DNA of 64,000 nt from Dermanyssus gallinae (taxonomy: Eukaryota > Arthropoda > Arachnida > Mesostigmata > Dermanyssidae), in the NCBI GenBank assembly GCA_003439945.1, contig QVRM01005919.1, positions 248,001 through 312,000 of the forward strand, given 5' to 3'. The translations under genes were made by a program, and so were the position numbers. How positions within the stretch are numbered: the first letter of the stretch is position 1; each line of letters opens with the position of its first letter. Below the pieces are notes generated by a model. The model made no database searches. It was not told the origin of the DNA and worked only from the letters and a program-made list of their open reading frames with translations. Shown here in pieces: positions 25,976 to 37,328 of this stretch.

Positions 25976-26363
25976 GTTTACCTGTGGATAATTAAACAAA
26001 TATAGATCGCTCAATAATCTTGGTAAGAATCGCCCGGGAGGCAGCGCAAACGCCAATCAATGGCAATTGAACATACTAGTGCGAGCGACGCTATTTTGCA
26101 ATTGGCCTCTGCGCGCACCGGTGCTTTTGTTGCTTCTGCTGTTGGCACGGCTGTTGTCGTAGTGGTGGTGGTGGTGGTGTGGCAGCTGGGCTTCGTGTGG
26201 AATCCCCTTCCTGCAGCCACCCTACGCCAAAGGCTCGCTCACGCATACGTACAAGAAAGACCCTGCCCTTCTCCAAAATAGGGCGAAGCTGTTGGGTTGC
26301 GTAGTCCCTTCGTCCGTTTTGTCTCGTCGCGACGTCATGGACGAGCGGACAAGCCAGGACGCC

Positions 26364-26417
26364 GGCGGCAGATACGGCCGGAGAGCAAACGGCGGCAGAT
26401 ACGGCCGGAAAGCTAAC
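26364..26417 (+). repeat. 27-bp tandem duplication
   Basis: GGCGGCAGATACGGCCGGAG... at 26364-26390 is repeated at 26391-26417 with two substitutions. Confidence 0.9.
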
Positions 26418-27154
26418 GGCGTCACATCGGCAGCTTTAGCAGTTCGACCAACTTCAGCGACTACACAAACTTTCTCGCTCCGCTCGACAAGAGATCATGT
26501 GCTGCCTATTGGATACAGCTAGGAAAGGAGAGAAAATGAGACAGACAGTGGTAGTGTTGCTAGAGATAGTGATGATGATCACGGTACTGCCACTGTAAGC
26601 TACTTCACTTCACTTGGCCCTTGCCTGGCGGTCAGCTCTGAAGTCATTAATTCCACTTGTGGCGAATGGAAACGCCGTTCGATGTGAGATCGCCCCTAGC
26701 TAGAGGTAACTAATAGGGCGATTCGCATAAATACCGTTCGGGAAAGATTCGCTACATGTAGTTATCCTAGTGGTAGTCGTATTAGTAGAATGGCACTGCT
26801 TCATCACAGTCTGCTGTTCGAGTGGGTGAACGAGTTTGATTGTCTCGTGTCGATTCTGCAATTGTCTGGCTGTATCGCCGCCGTCGCCAGCGTGGTGGAA
26901 GAAGGTGGAAAAGGCGACACAATGAAGGGTCGGAGCAGAGCGGAGCCAGCATGGGGACAGTCGGCCGCCGTTCCACTTGGTTGAGAAGGGGTGAAGTTGT
27001 GTCTTGAGCCTTACTCGTCCCGGTCGTTTTGGCCTGAAGCAGAGCTTGTGAGGTAACAGCCCGATTCCTTATTTACACCGTCAAATCTTTTTGCTGTGGC
27101 AGACCCACCCGGAGTGGCTCTACTGTAGACAAAGGCAAAATACGTTCAAATGTT

Positions 27155-27172
27155 TATATATATATATATATA
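27155..27172 (+). repeat. (TA)n microsatellite
   Basis: Nine TA units. Confidence 0.9.
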
Positions 27173-27350
27173 AAAATCATTCTCATATGAATTTCCTCCA
27201 CAATGTTGCTAGTGTCAGTAAAACTCTAAAAATGTGTATACATGCATTTTTACCGAGAACAGGGAATAACTAGTTGTTTTACTAATATCAACGTGAAGTA
27301 ATTTGCGTTTGTACGTCTGCGTGGGTGTGCGCGCGTGAAGTTTTCATGCG

Positions 27351-27414
27351 CTTCGACAAGATCATCGAAACTTGTCTTTGATGACAAGTTTCGATGATCG
27401 ACTATGTCGAAAGA
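27351..27414. repeat. Strong hairpin, 17-bp perfect stem
   Basis: GATCATCGAAACTTGTC (27360-27376) is perfectly complementary to 27383-27399 across the 6-nt loop TTTGAT. After a short asymmetric bulge, a further 7 bp (TTCGACA / TGTCGAA) extend the stem. Confidence 0.85.
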
Positions 27415-28490
27415 GCCGCAGTTCAACTGCTCAACCATAAGTTAGTGCGTCCGTAGTAGTCGCGATCGTAACAGCTCATGGATAGGTCATCGTGGTTTAG
27501 CAGCAGATGCGTAAGTAAGTGAGCAGGCCAGGCAGACAGACGGACAGACAGTTTAGTCGGCAAACGCATTTGACACGGTATGTGGTAGATCGAAGCCACT
27601 GTGCAGATGATAGCAGATGCTACGGGCAACCAGCGACCGGCCGAGCGAACGCTAAACCACCGTGCTGCTGCTGCTATTGCTACTGTTTTTGTCGCTGCCG
27701 CCCCTGGTTCCGTCGTCTTCGTATTCGTCGTGTTGTTCTCGTTATTATAATAGTAGTCGCCGGGTCGGCTACGCTACAACCGCGGATCAAACGCGTTGCT
27801 TGTGGGAACTGATTTCAAACTACGAGATAAGCTAACGGAGCGCGACAACCCACCGATAGCTCGCGCGATAAGGGTGCGCGCGGCCAAAATTGGAAAGGCG
27901 AAGATAAGGTTAGTCGGCTGGACCAATGATCGACAGAGAATAATAGGAGAATAAGAGAATAGAATAGAGACAGAAGAGTGAAGAAAAAAGAAGAAGGAGC
28001 TCGACACCCTGAGAAATGGTGGTTGAAGCCAAAGTCTTCCGTAGACAGAGCCTTCCGTGTTCAGATGTCTGCCGTCGTTCATGCCGCCCGCCGCTTCACC
28101 GTACCGCAGCACCAGCCCCCGATACCCCAACACAATGCTACGCCCACCGCTACCCAAGTGAAGGCGTGAAGTGCAATTATCAGCCCCAGAGGATTAGCAG
28201 TGAAATGTGAGTGTAGTGAGTGGGTCGTCCGTTGTCGCGCTGCTTGCTTATCCGTCGTCGTCCTCCAATCACAGCAGCAGTAGACTCGTATCTCTCACCG
28301 TGATGAGAGACAAGACTAAGGCTGAGAACTCAACTGTTATCGCCGCCGCAGATGAACTGCGCCACCACCAACCGAAGCTGCCAAGGCTGTCGAGCTTTGA
28401 GAACTCGCTCTTGCGAACGGGAAGACAATGGCCAATGTCGACCGCTCATGACTGGAGGCTACCTTCAATCGACGCTTTGACCTAAACCCT

Positions 28491-28545
28491 CTTTTCTTCT
28501 TCTTCTTCCTCTTCTTCTTCTTCTGCGTCGTCTTTTTCTTCATTT
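28491..28545 (+). repeat. CTT-rich tract
   Basis: Interrupted TTC/CTT triplets, read as Lys-rich on the minus strand. Confidence 0.85.
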
Positions 28546-29251
28546 TGTCTTCTGCCTCTTCCTTTTTCGACTTTTACTTGCACGTTCGCGTGGCGTACGG
28601 TGGCCGGCTGAATGGAATGCAGTTATAGGGCACTAAGCGCGCCACAATACTCCTGTCGGAAGTAAAACAGAAAAACGACGTACATACGATAATGATAATA
28701 ACAGGAGGGATTCTGGTATATAGATGTACATGATCGGCGTCTCTGTTTTACCTGTCGCATTTCACTGGAGAACCTATTTCTGCCGTATTGTAGGCGTCCG
28801 TTTAAAGATTGATATAAGAACGAGTAAAACATTAGTTCATAGGTCTCTGCTTAGACATTTTATCGTGGTTGTACTACGGCTTTGCTCTTACCTTAGTTAC
28901 AGTGATTAATACGATGACTATCTTTACATGAGATTCAATTCAAGAGTCACACTTGGCAATTCCATGTTCAGCAGATGTGCTTATGACTATCGTCATCGGC
29001 TGTAGCTTGAATGCAAAATCATCCGATGTGTTCTATGACAAGATATATCGATACACGAATAAGTTGTATTTCAAACACACATTTTAAGAAATATATCGTA
29101 TACTCTAACACCGGCAAGTTCCACAGTGGGGTGTATGCTGCTGTTAACTAGCAATGTGTATATATAGACGCGACACAATATTGGATATCAATTCGCCTTC
29201 TACATGCTGCCATAGCACGTCACGTACTGCACACCCTTTTAGTTGATGGCT

Positions 29252-29255
<4 letters not shown>

Positions 29256-29297
<42 letters not shown>
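29256..29297 (+). repeat. (TA)n microsatellite
   Basis: Twenty-one AT units. Confidence 0.95.
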
Positions 29298-29299
<2 letters not shown>

Positions 29300-30117
29300 G
29301 GCGGCTTCCGGAGCGTTTATCTGATTGGCGGCGTACGGAAAAACAGCACCAACAGTAGAGCTGTTGTGAACAAGGTCTAGGTGAAGTGAGAGGAAGGGCA
29401 TGCTGGCTTGTACAGCAGTCGTTGTGGCGTTGTTTACCGTTGTCGTTTGTAGGCTAGGTGGTGTCGAACGTCAACCACAGATTCACGCAGTCTGTGTCCG
29501 TATACAGACAACCCGATAGAGATACACGCAAACAAACTCATATATGAATACGCAGAGAGAGCGTGAGAGACAGAGACAGAGAGAGAACGCGTGAGGGAGT
29601 GTCAGAGAGGGCTCTATCTATCACAAGAGCGTACGCGGCTGCCCAGTGAACGCCAGTGCCGACGGCGTGCGCTCTACATAGAGATGGATGATCACGTCGG
29701 GACTACTCGAGCCAGAATCCACGCTTGTTCACTGCGTTTGGCGAAAGAGAGCAATTTGCATTGCAGACCCGGTTGTTTTGGACTCTGGCTCTCTTTGCTC
29801 GATATGTCTCGTCTGGATTAGTAGAAGCTGTGGGAACACGACTGCTGCCGACCCGTCGCATTTCTATGGTCCCTATGGAGACCACACTTGTCGTTGCGAT
29901 TACTCCAGCAGCTGCTGATGCTCCTGTTATTGCTGGCGCTGTGACGAATATTTCTGTGATGTACGCTTGCGGGTGTAGCTGGTTAACGTAACAGGCACAA
30001 TGTTGACTGACCTAAGGTCACCACCGCGCTCGTTGACCCGTTCGTCTTCGCCCTACGGAACACCAATATTCAACTGCACTATACAGCCAGCAAGTGAGCT
30101 ATAACTATTGCCACGAC

Positions 30118-30190
30118 CACAATAATAATAACAACAACAGCAGCAGCGGCAACAACAACAACATCAACAGCAGCAGTGGCAACAACAAAT
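30118..30190 (+). repeat. CAA/CAG array
   Basis: AATAATAATAACAACAACAG followed by interrupted CAG/CAA units. Confidence 0.85.
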
Positions 30191-32945
30191 ACTACTGTTA
30201 TCGCTGCTGCTGCCGCTGTTCCCGCAACAGACGAAGAGAATGACGTATTACAGTCAGCAGGTCAACTGCATAGGTGTGCAGCCAGGTACTTTCAATTTGT
30301 CTATTTGATTATGATCATCGTATCGTCGACAAGAACGACTCATCGTTCACATACGCAGATACATCCAGAGAGACCAAACGGACAGAGGAATGACTACACG
30401 AACTGTTTGATAGTTTGCGTCCACTGAGGTGTCGTTTTCCCAGGCCCTGGTTCTTGTCATCACGACGTGGCGTGGGGGCCCTGTTGTGCCGCCGCCACCG
30501 CCGCCATCGTCCGGCCGATGAATCGATCTGTTGGTTGTTTGAAACCGGCGCCCCGGTGTTGATATTTTGCTTTACGCCTCCTCTGGCTCGTTCTGGCCTT
30601 GACCCAACGGTCGGCGACGGACACAGCATGGCTGTCCGTCGTTCTCATCAGCAGTGGCCAACATTTTTGTGGCTCACCTTACTGAGAGCGATTATTAGTA
30701 TTTAACTTTAGCTGCTAGCCGCGAAATCGGTAATGGTTTTTTGTTTAAAATAATAATCAAACAAAGGTTTATTATTATTATCATTATCGACATGTATCAC
30801 AATTACTGACATATATAATGCCTCACGACGTTGCTGCTCGTCGGGTATTGTATGGGTATTTTGCCCCCGTGATCCGTAGCGTGGATTTTGCTGCAACCGG
30901 GCTAATCGTCACTTTACTGAATCTCATCAGCCCTCCTGCTATCGACGCATGATCGAAATAGCCTAACAATCACTGATTGACGATCATATGAAAATTGTCT
31001 AAACATTGTTATTTGTTTAATTTTGTTATTCGTATATAAGATCTCACTTGGGAAAAAAACACGTGCGAAATATGGGTGAAAAGACAGTGGAAGAATAAAG
31101 AGACGCCTTCCGGTTATTTAAAAACATATTAGGTTCAAAAGCTCGCTTAGGGAATGATGGGTTGATCGTGCCTAGACGATCTAATGAACTTACCGTAAGG
31201 CTATTCCATGTGAAACAAATTTAACCGTTGATTCAACTTTTAGGTTGAATAATAGCAGGATAATGTTCAAAGAAAGTTTTTTGATGCTCTAGCCCCCAGA
31301 CTGCTATGCTCGTCAATGTGTTATCCAAACGGCGCGAAATTATTTACGAGACGAAACTCTATATCAGTGTAAAGCAGCGAGTTAGTCACCGCAAGGCAAT
31401 CGCCTTGTTTGAACCCCACAACTTCCGTATTGATAAAGTTTATTTTAAATATGAACATGATTATCAAACCTCGATTCAAGTTATAGGCTTAAATTACACT
31501 CTCACTCCGAAACAAGACTCTACAATTCCTTCTATCTCTCTCGAAATATTTCTAGGCGACTTTGTATATATACGCGTTAACCGTAACATTACTATAGTCG
31601 CAATGAACATGACGTAGGCATACGGTCACGCCTAGATCGGGAAGCGGACAAACAGCTGAGTGAAGTCTCCGCCACCATCGCACATTATATTTTTTTCTAT
31701 TTTTAACGAACATTTTGCGGTTTATAGAGCCTTTTTCGATTAGTTAATGAAACCGACAGATAACAGACTCAGCAAACAGCAAACACGTGACAATGTTGTT
31801 TCACGCATAGTCAAAGTACTTTTTTTCCTCGGGACCATGGCAGTCTGCTTGCGCAATCGACGCGTCGATGCGGTGTCACAGTTATTTGTTCGGCGGGGAG
31901 CTGACATTGTGGCCGAGTTAGAGCAACAAGCCAACACAAATGCACGCTACGCAGTCGTGGCATAGAAGTTGTTGTTGTTGAAATCCCCTGCTCGGTATTG
32001 AGACAAATGGGGCTAGCTGAATACGCGAGTGACTCGCCGGAGAAGGGATCGGATCGTCGGAGAATGAGAATGCTGCGAGAAAATTGTCTAGCAGGATTGT
32101 AGCTGCCGATGCGGCGCCCGGTGTTGGCGGAGCTGCTCCCCAATGACGTCGGCGACGAAAACTGTTACAGAATCTAAACAAGAACTGCGACCGACGATGC
32201 TCGCGGTAGCAGAAGCAGCCGTTTCGAAGAGTGGTGGTATCCAGCTCTTGATATCGCCATAGCTAGCCAGGCCGCCCTCGGATCAGCTCGATTTCGGTAG
32301 CCGACGAGACTAAAAGGACGCACAACGGATACTTTCTGCCCGTCAGCCGACAGACATATCGACACGCAAAGCCAAATCTCAACAGCTGTTGAAGATCGAC
32401 ACCCCGTTACCCCCGGAAGTGGCAACCACACTCACCCCTCAGTCACTCACTCGTTCAAGTTTTACAATAAGGTAATTTTTGTGCTGAATCCTCCAGACAC
32501 GAAGGCCAAGCCTTGACATCATCTTGTGAGTGCTGCAACGAGTGCTGCAACACTCGTCTCAGTGACGAGGAGCCGAAGCTTACCGGCTAAACTTCCGAGC
32601 ATGTTCCGCTGCGCCCAGAATGACTTCATCATACTCTGTCTGCATTTGGTCGTGTTTTTCTCTCGTTCGACACTCGATATGTATTTATTATCGTTCTTTA
32701 CTAACAACAATGTCTTTCACCCACAAGACCGCGTTCATCGCTTCTACCTATCCACCATTGTGTTCGTAAGAAACAGCAGCAAGAGATCAACTCGTAAGTT
32801 CGACCAGCTTAGTCATGGGCTGCGACCGGTTGTCTTGCTTTAATTGTTGTAAGCAATTATTTCCTAAGTTAACTTAGCGTCGCTACGAACCTACGCAGTC
32901 CCGGCAGTGGCGAGCGATTAATGAGTACAGAGCGAAACTTGAATT

Positions 32946-32962
32946 TATATATATATATATAT
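32946..32962 (+). repeat. (TA)n microsatellite
   Basis: Eight TA units. Confidence 0.9.
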
Positions 32963-34790
32963 GCGTACGCACTCTCTCACAGATCTCGCTGTGCACCTAC
33001 GTTTGTCTGTCCGCCTGCGTGTGTATTTATGGACATACGGCGGATTCATGAATGCGGCCGACTCTACGCGAAAGGAAAACTGAGAATCGCGGGCGGGGAG
33101 GCTCCACTCAAGGCAAACGTCCAAGGAGCTTAGACCTCGAGCGGCGGCGCAGCGACGCTTTTGCATGACAATGTCGCCATACCTGTAGATAGATACCTTG
33201 AATCAACGCTGCTGGCAGGATACAGGCGATTTCCCTCTGCGCCTGTGTGTTCTTCACAGAAGCTACAATGATGAGCCACTTGGGCCCCTCTGCGAGACCC
33301 TCGTGCTATCATTTGCTTTTCCCTGATCGAGAAACTGACACTCATTGATGCGTGTGGAAGCTTGCTCTAATAATTACTCCTGTTTTAAGCTCCTTTTAGC
33401 TACTTTGGTGGTGGGGCGACGCTTGTGTAACTACTACTACTACTACTACAACTTTTGGGGACAAGAAAGAGAACAGTCTAGTGGAAATCTGATTGGTGTT
33501 TTCAGAAGGTTGTTCATAAATTAGATGACCACAACAAGAAACAAAATGGCACATATATTTCAGTTCAACGTTATTTCATTAACACCTTCTCTTAGCAGTT
33601 TTTGCGTTATTGTCTAGTATATGTATATGACATGTACATATGATTACTTTGCGATGCTATTACTCAGAAGGCCATGTTAATATGCGCAAAATGTTTTATT
33701 AGTTAAGATGTTGCTTACGGAAGGCACAATAAGTTGTACTAATATTTTGGATGCAATTGATGTTTTTGTTTAGTGTAGCTTCTTTGTTGCTCTGTGAGTC
33801 TAGCTTGCAGCGTCGTCCTGTGGACCTGGGTGGATAGGTGGATGGATAAAAACGAAAGAGAGCTGTGGAAGTGGTTCAAGTCAAAAGTGTCTACGAAATA
33901 AGTCGAGAGAATCTAGCCGACAGTAGGTCATTGGCGGTGCAACGTTACGGCGGTCGGCCATGAAGCGTCTACGGTGGGCTCTCCATAGCGTGCCCAATGG
34001 AGGCGCTCGGTGACGGTCCTCCTTCTGACGGGGATGTTGTAAAAGCAATTTGTCCCCAGAGAGAGGACCACGGACGCCGAGGCAACGAGAGAGAAAAAGG
34101 GAAACATGAAATGGCAGGACCGAGTAGCCTAAGCAAGTTGTATCACGGGACAAAAGCAGCCCTACCACCAGACTAGACCAGCGACGTCGTCCAAAACAAT
34201 GGAGTTGCGTCTGTCAGAACACAAGATCTCTACAGTAACAACAACAGCAACAACAACAAGAGCGACGGCTACTACTTCTATTGTTGATGCTTCTGTCGTC
34301 TTGGGCTATAGAGCTGTGACCTAACCGACCAAAGTCCGTAGACCCCTCACTGCAGACACAATGTGACGGTCGCGGTGCGGTTGTAGCAATAAACATTCGT
34401 CATGGAAACTCTTGCAGGGAGAACTATGGCTAGAGCGGCTATCGTGGCTGAGCAAGGCTAAGAAAATTTCAGTTGTTTTGCAGGTTTGCATATGTATGTG
34501 TTTTTAGGTTCTAAACCAAGGATTGTGTGTACAGTATGACGTAACTGTGACAATGACCTAAGAGTGGACTGCGTTTTATTTACAAAATGTATTAATCCAA
34601 TCCAATTTTGTACAGTTATAATTCTCTACGAATGCAGAGCCCGCGATATTTTAATTTAACCCGTTATATATATACATATATATGAAAACGTTGAGCAAAA
34701 ATAAACATTATTTTTTATTAACGAAGACAACGATTTCTAGAGGCAATCGAGTCCAGGGGGTATTTAAGGTATTTTGGTGCAGCACTGTAC

Positions 34791-34818
34791 ATATATATAT
34801 ATATATGTGTGTGTGGGT
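34791..34818 (+). repeat. Compound (AT)n(GT)n microsatellite
   Basis: Eight AT units then GTGTGTGTG, at the edge of the GC-rich island. Confidence 0.9.
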
Positions 34819-34839
34819 GCACTAGTTGTGTTCGTTGTG

Positions 34840-35960
34840 TACGGGTGGTGCGTGTGCAGGCCCCGCTGGTGTATCTGGGTCCCCAGTGGCTTGACTGTCC
34901 CCCGGGACTCCCTCTCGCCCCACGAGACCAACGAGACCGTAGGGGGTTCGCCGAGGCAGCGGGAACAGTGCGGGTTCCCCTTGGGGGACGCAACTCTCAT
35001 TGGCTGGTCCTCGCTGCCCCTGGTCCCCGCGGCCGATCCCCATAAGCGTCATTTACCCCCTCAGCGTAGCCCCTGCAGCGTCCGGCCGGCCCTTGTCTCC
35101 CTGAAGACCTGGTAGCCTCGAGGGAGGGCGAGTCCACTGGTTGTGCCGCGGGCTGAGTTGCTTGTCTCTTCGGTCAACGATGGCTGGCTGGATCCTGGCT
35201 GTTGTGATAGCGCCAGTGGCCGTGGTGCCTCTGACTGCAGTATGAGGAAGCTGGGCCGACAGGGGGGCTAGACGGGAAATCATATGGCGAATATTGCACT
35301 ATCGATTGGACGGCGTTTTGGGATGCTCGCAACGGATAAGGCGAACCGGCATGGTGATAATAGTACGGCTTAAACGGTGGAATCGCCACTTCCGCTGCGT
35401 TCATGCCACAACACTTGATGCACATGGGTAAGTACAGTGTTCCGCCGTACGCATACGTCAAGTCGTCGCTTTGGCACGTTTTCTCTACCGAACCGATTGC
35501 GACTCTTCCGGGGCAACTTTCCGATTTTTTTTCCGGGAATGATCTTTGATTTCAGAAGAAGTTAGAGGTCATGGTAGTGGCGGATCGGGCGCGTGATAAG
35601 TCTTAAACGAATTTCATTGTCTTTATCCGCTAGCAGTTTCCTACAAGGGGTCGTTCGGAGCCTATGCGCTTCAGAAAGTGGAGGAGGGCAATTCCCTAGA
35701 GGCTGCCTCCGCCCCACGAGGGAGAGGGCGGTCTCCTTTGTGCCAGTCCCTGCGGCCTAGACTGTGCGTGTTGCCGCCGTACTTTGCTCGCCCGGAGAGG
35801 GAGGGCCAAGTCCCGGCGGACTCCACATCGAAAGCCTCTCTGGGGACCATGTTCCCCCGCATACCTACAGCCAATCACAGTGCGAGCCGGATCCCCGGTC
35901 TCAGCAACGGCCGGGGCCGTGCCACATCAGCCTGCCCCTCGAAGCTCAAGCTGCAAAAAA
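34840..35960 (-). other. GC-rich island pair with weak coding character, identity unknown
   Basis: Two GC-rich stretches (about 34860-35120 and 35680-35960) flank a balanced stretch. On the minus strand the first gives Gly-X-Y-like triplets in shifting frames (GLQGDKGRP, GDQGQRGPA, GLVGLVGREGVPGDS). The middle gives a cysteine-containing open frame (35174-35560, including YGGTLYLPMCIKCCGMN). Stops and frame changes interrupt any single product. It could be a decayed collagen-like exon set, a nested gene with short introns, or GC-rich intron sequence that happens to look coding. I do not assign a function. Confidence 0.2.
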
Positions 35961-36220
35961 GGAAGCACGTGGTTTGTCATTTCAGCACATGCACGCGTTT
36001 CCACACAAACTACATGAACTCTACATGCGTTTATCTATCTTGAGAACATCTAACGTATGTGACTATTGTCGGTTTCCTATGGTCGATGACCTTATCGACT
36101 ACCAACTAGTCTAGCCGAGCTGATCTAGTAATTTATCCATCTGAGCGCAAATTTGGATTTCTGACCATTCAGATTTGCCCACGCCTCCATAGTACTACTA
36201 GTACGGTGAGCCCCCCAGAT

Positions 36221-36326
36221 GCTTTGACGATCTCTACACTTTTTGTTCGGAGAAACGGCCAGTGAAGTGCTCAACTTGGATATAATAACACTATTATATT
36301 TATAATGAAGTGTCATCTTGAAATGC
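36221..36326 (+). repeat. Diverged direct repeat, copy 1
   Basis: It shares TCTCTACACTTTT, TGAAGTGCTCAA, a TATATTTATAA-like block and GTCAT.TTGAAATGC with copy 2 in the same order. Confidence 0.7.
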
Positions 36327-36593
36327 TGGGAGGATTGACAGGACTCTTTCGGCAATTTTTGTTGGAGTGGCCGGGAAAAGTAACCGAGGCCTCGGCAGAG
36401 ATAATGCAGTCAGATGTGTACCTCGCCAGGGAGCTTCGGGATGGATTGCCATGAACTTGTAAGCATATGTACAACAAGGTACTTTGTGCATGGCTGCCAT
36501 CGAATCACTTGGTGTGTTCGACCCAAGGATTTCACCACCAGGCTGGCGATTAATGCCGTTGTCGGTCCTACTTGCATACGTGCGCTCAACCTG

Positions 36594-36691
36594 CTAGACG
36601 CATCGACTATCTCTACACTTTTCCCGCTGAAGTGCTCAAATTGTATATCGCGAGTCTATTTTATTTATAAGGACATGTCATTTTGAAATGC
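36594..36691 (+). repeat. Diverged direct repeat, copy 2
   Basis: It has the same ordered blocks as copy 1, about 370 nt downstream, with indels between them. Confidence 0.7.
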
Positions 36692-37328
36692 AGACGTACT
36701 CATGCTAAACGTTCACCAAAATTGTATCACGTTTTGTCCTTCACCAGATGGTGCTATTGCGTTCGCTTGTTGATGTCGTGCCGCCCGCGTCGTTAAAAAA
36801 ACTCTACCCAATAATCGTCAGCTAAACACTTGGAGTCAATTCAATAGTCGAGCAGCAGCACTCGCTGCTTCGCCAGGGCAACATATCCGCATGATTTAAT
36901 TACGTCACGACTAAAATAGCTTCCGGTTTAATCGACACATGCCGGAACACGGCGACGGAGAAAAACCCGTACTACGGCCACCGTCCAGCTTCCCGCCCGC
37001 CCGCCAGTAGGGAAAGGGGCCGCGGCCTGGGTAACGCCGAAGCGAGGTAATCCCGGCTAGCAAGTGTCAAGTGTGTCGTTGGTGACACCATGTGATCCTC
37101 CTCTGGGGAGGCCGTTCGATCGAGCAGCAGCAGACAGCAACGAGACGACGTCATTGTCGTCGCTCCTATCGTTGCCGTTGTTGCTATTGTTGTTGTCGTT
37201 GTTATTGTCGAAGACTGGCGCCTTAACAGCATCCCTTACAGCAGCTGCCACTTGTGTTGATACTAGAAACAGGGAGCCAGCCCGATGGCGGTGGCGCTGT
37301 CTGAGCGAGAGGTCTCGCAGGCAGAGGC

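Larger units (their letters stand above)
24768..29255. other. Intron block: mixed unique and simple sequence
   Basis: It holds a C12 run at 24892-24903, (TA)n tracts at 25951 and 27155, a 27-bp duplication at 26364, the strong hairpin at 27351-27414 and a CTT-rich tract at 28491-28545. No gene was recognised. Confidence 0.6.
29298..34790. other. Intron block: mostly unique sequence
   Basis: It holds a CAA/CAG array near 30118-30190 and a (TA)n tract at 32946. The 30.9-31.7 kb part is AT-rich with a 103-codon open frame at 31306-31617 that resembles nothing I know. Confidence 0.6.

Noticed and set aside
31306..31617. 103-codon plus-strand frame with ordinary composition
   Set aside because: No recognisable family, no supporting splice sites or neighbours; length is within chance expectation for AT-rich sequence with occasional long frames.
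35183..35245. MAGWILAVVIAPVAVVPLTA as a signal-peptide exon on the plus strand
   Set aside because: A 21-codon frame ending at a stop; a following GTATGA donor is conceivable but there is no matching downstream exon or transcript evidence.
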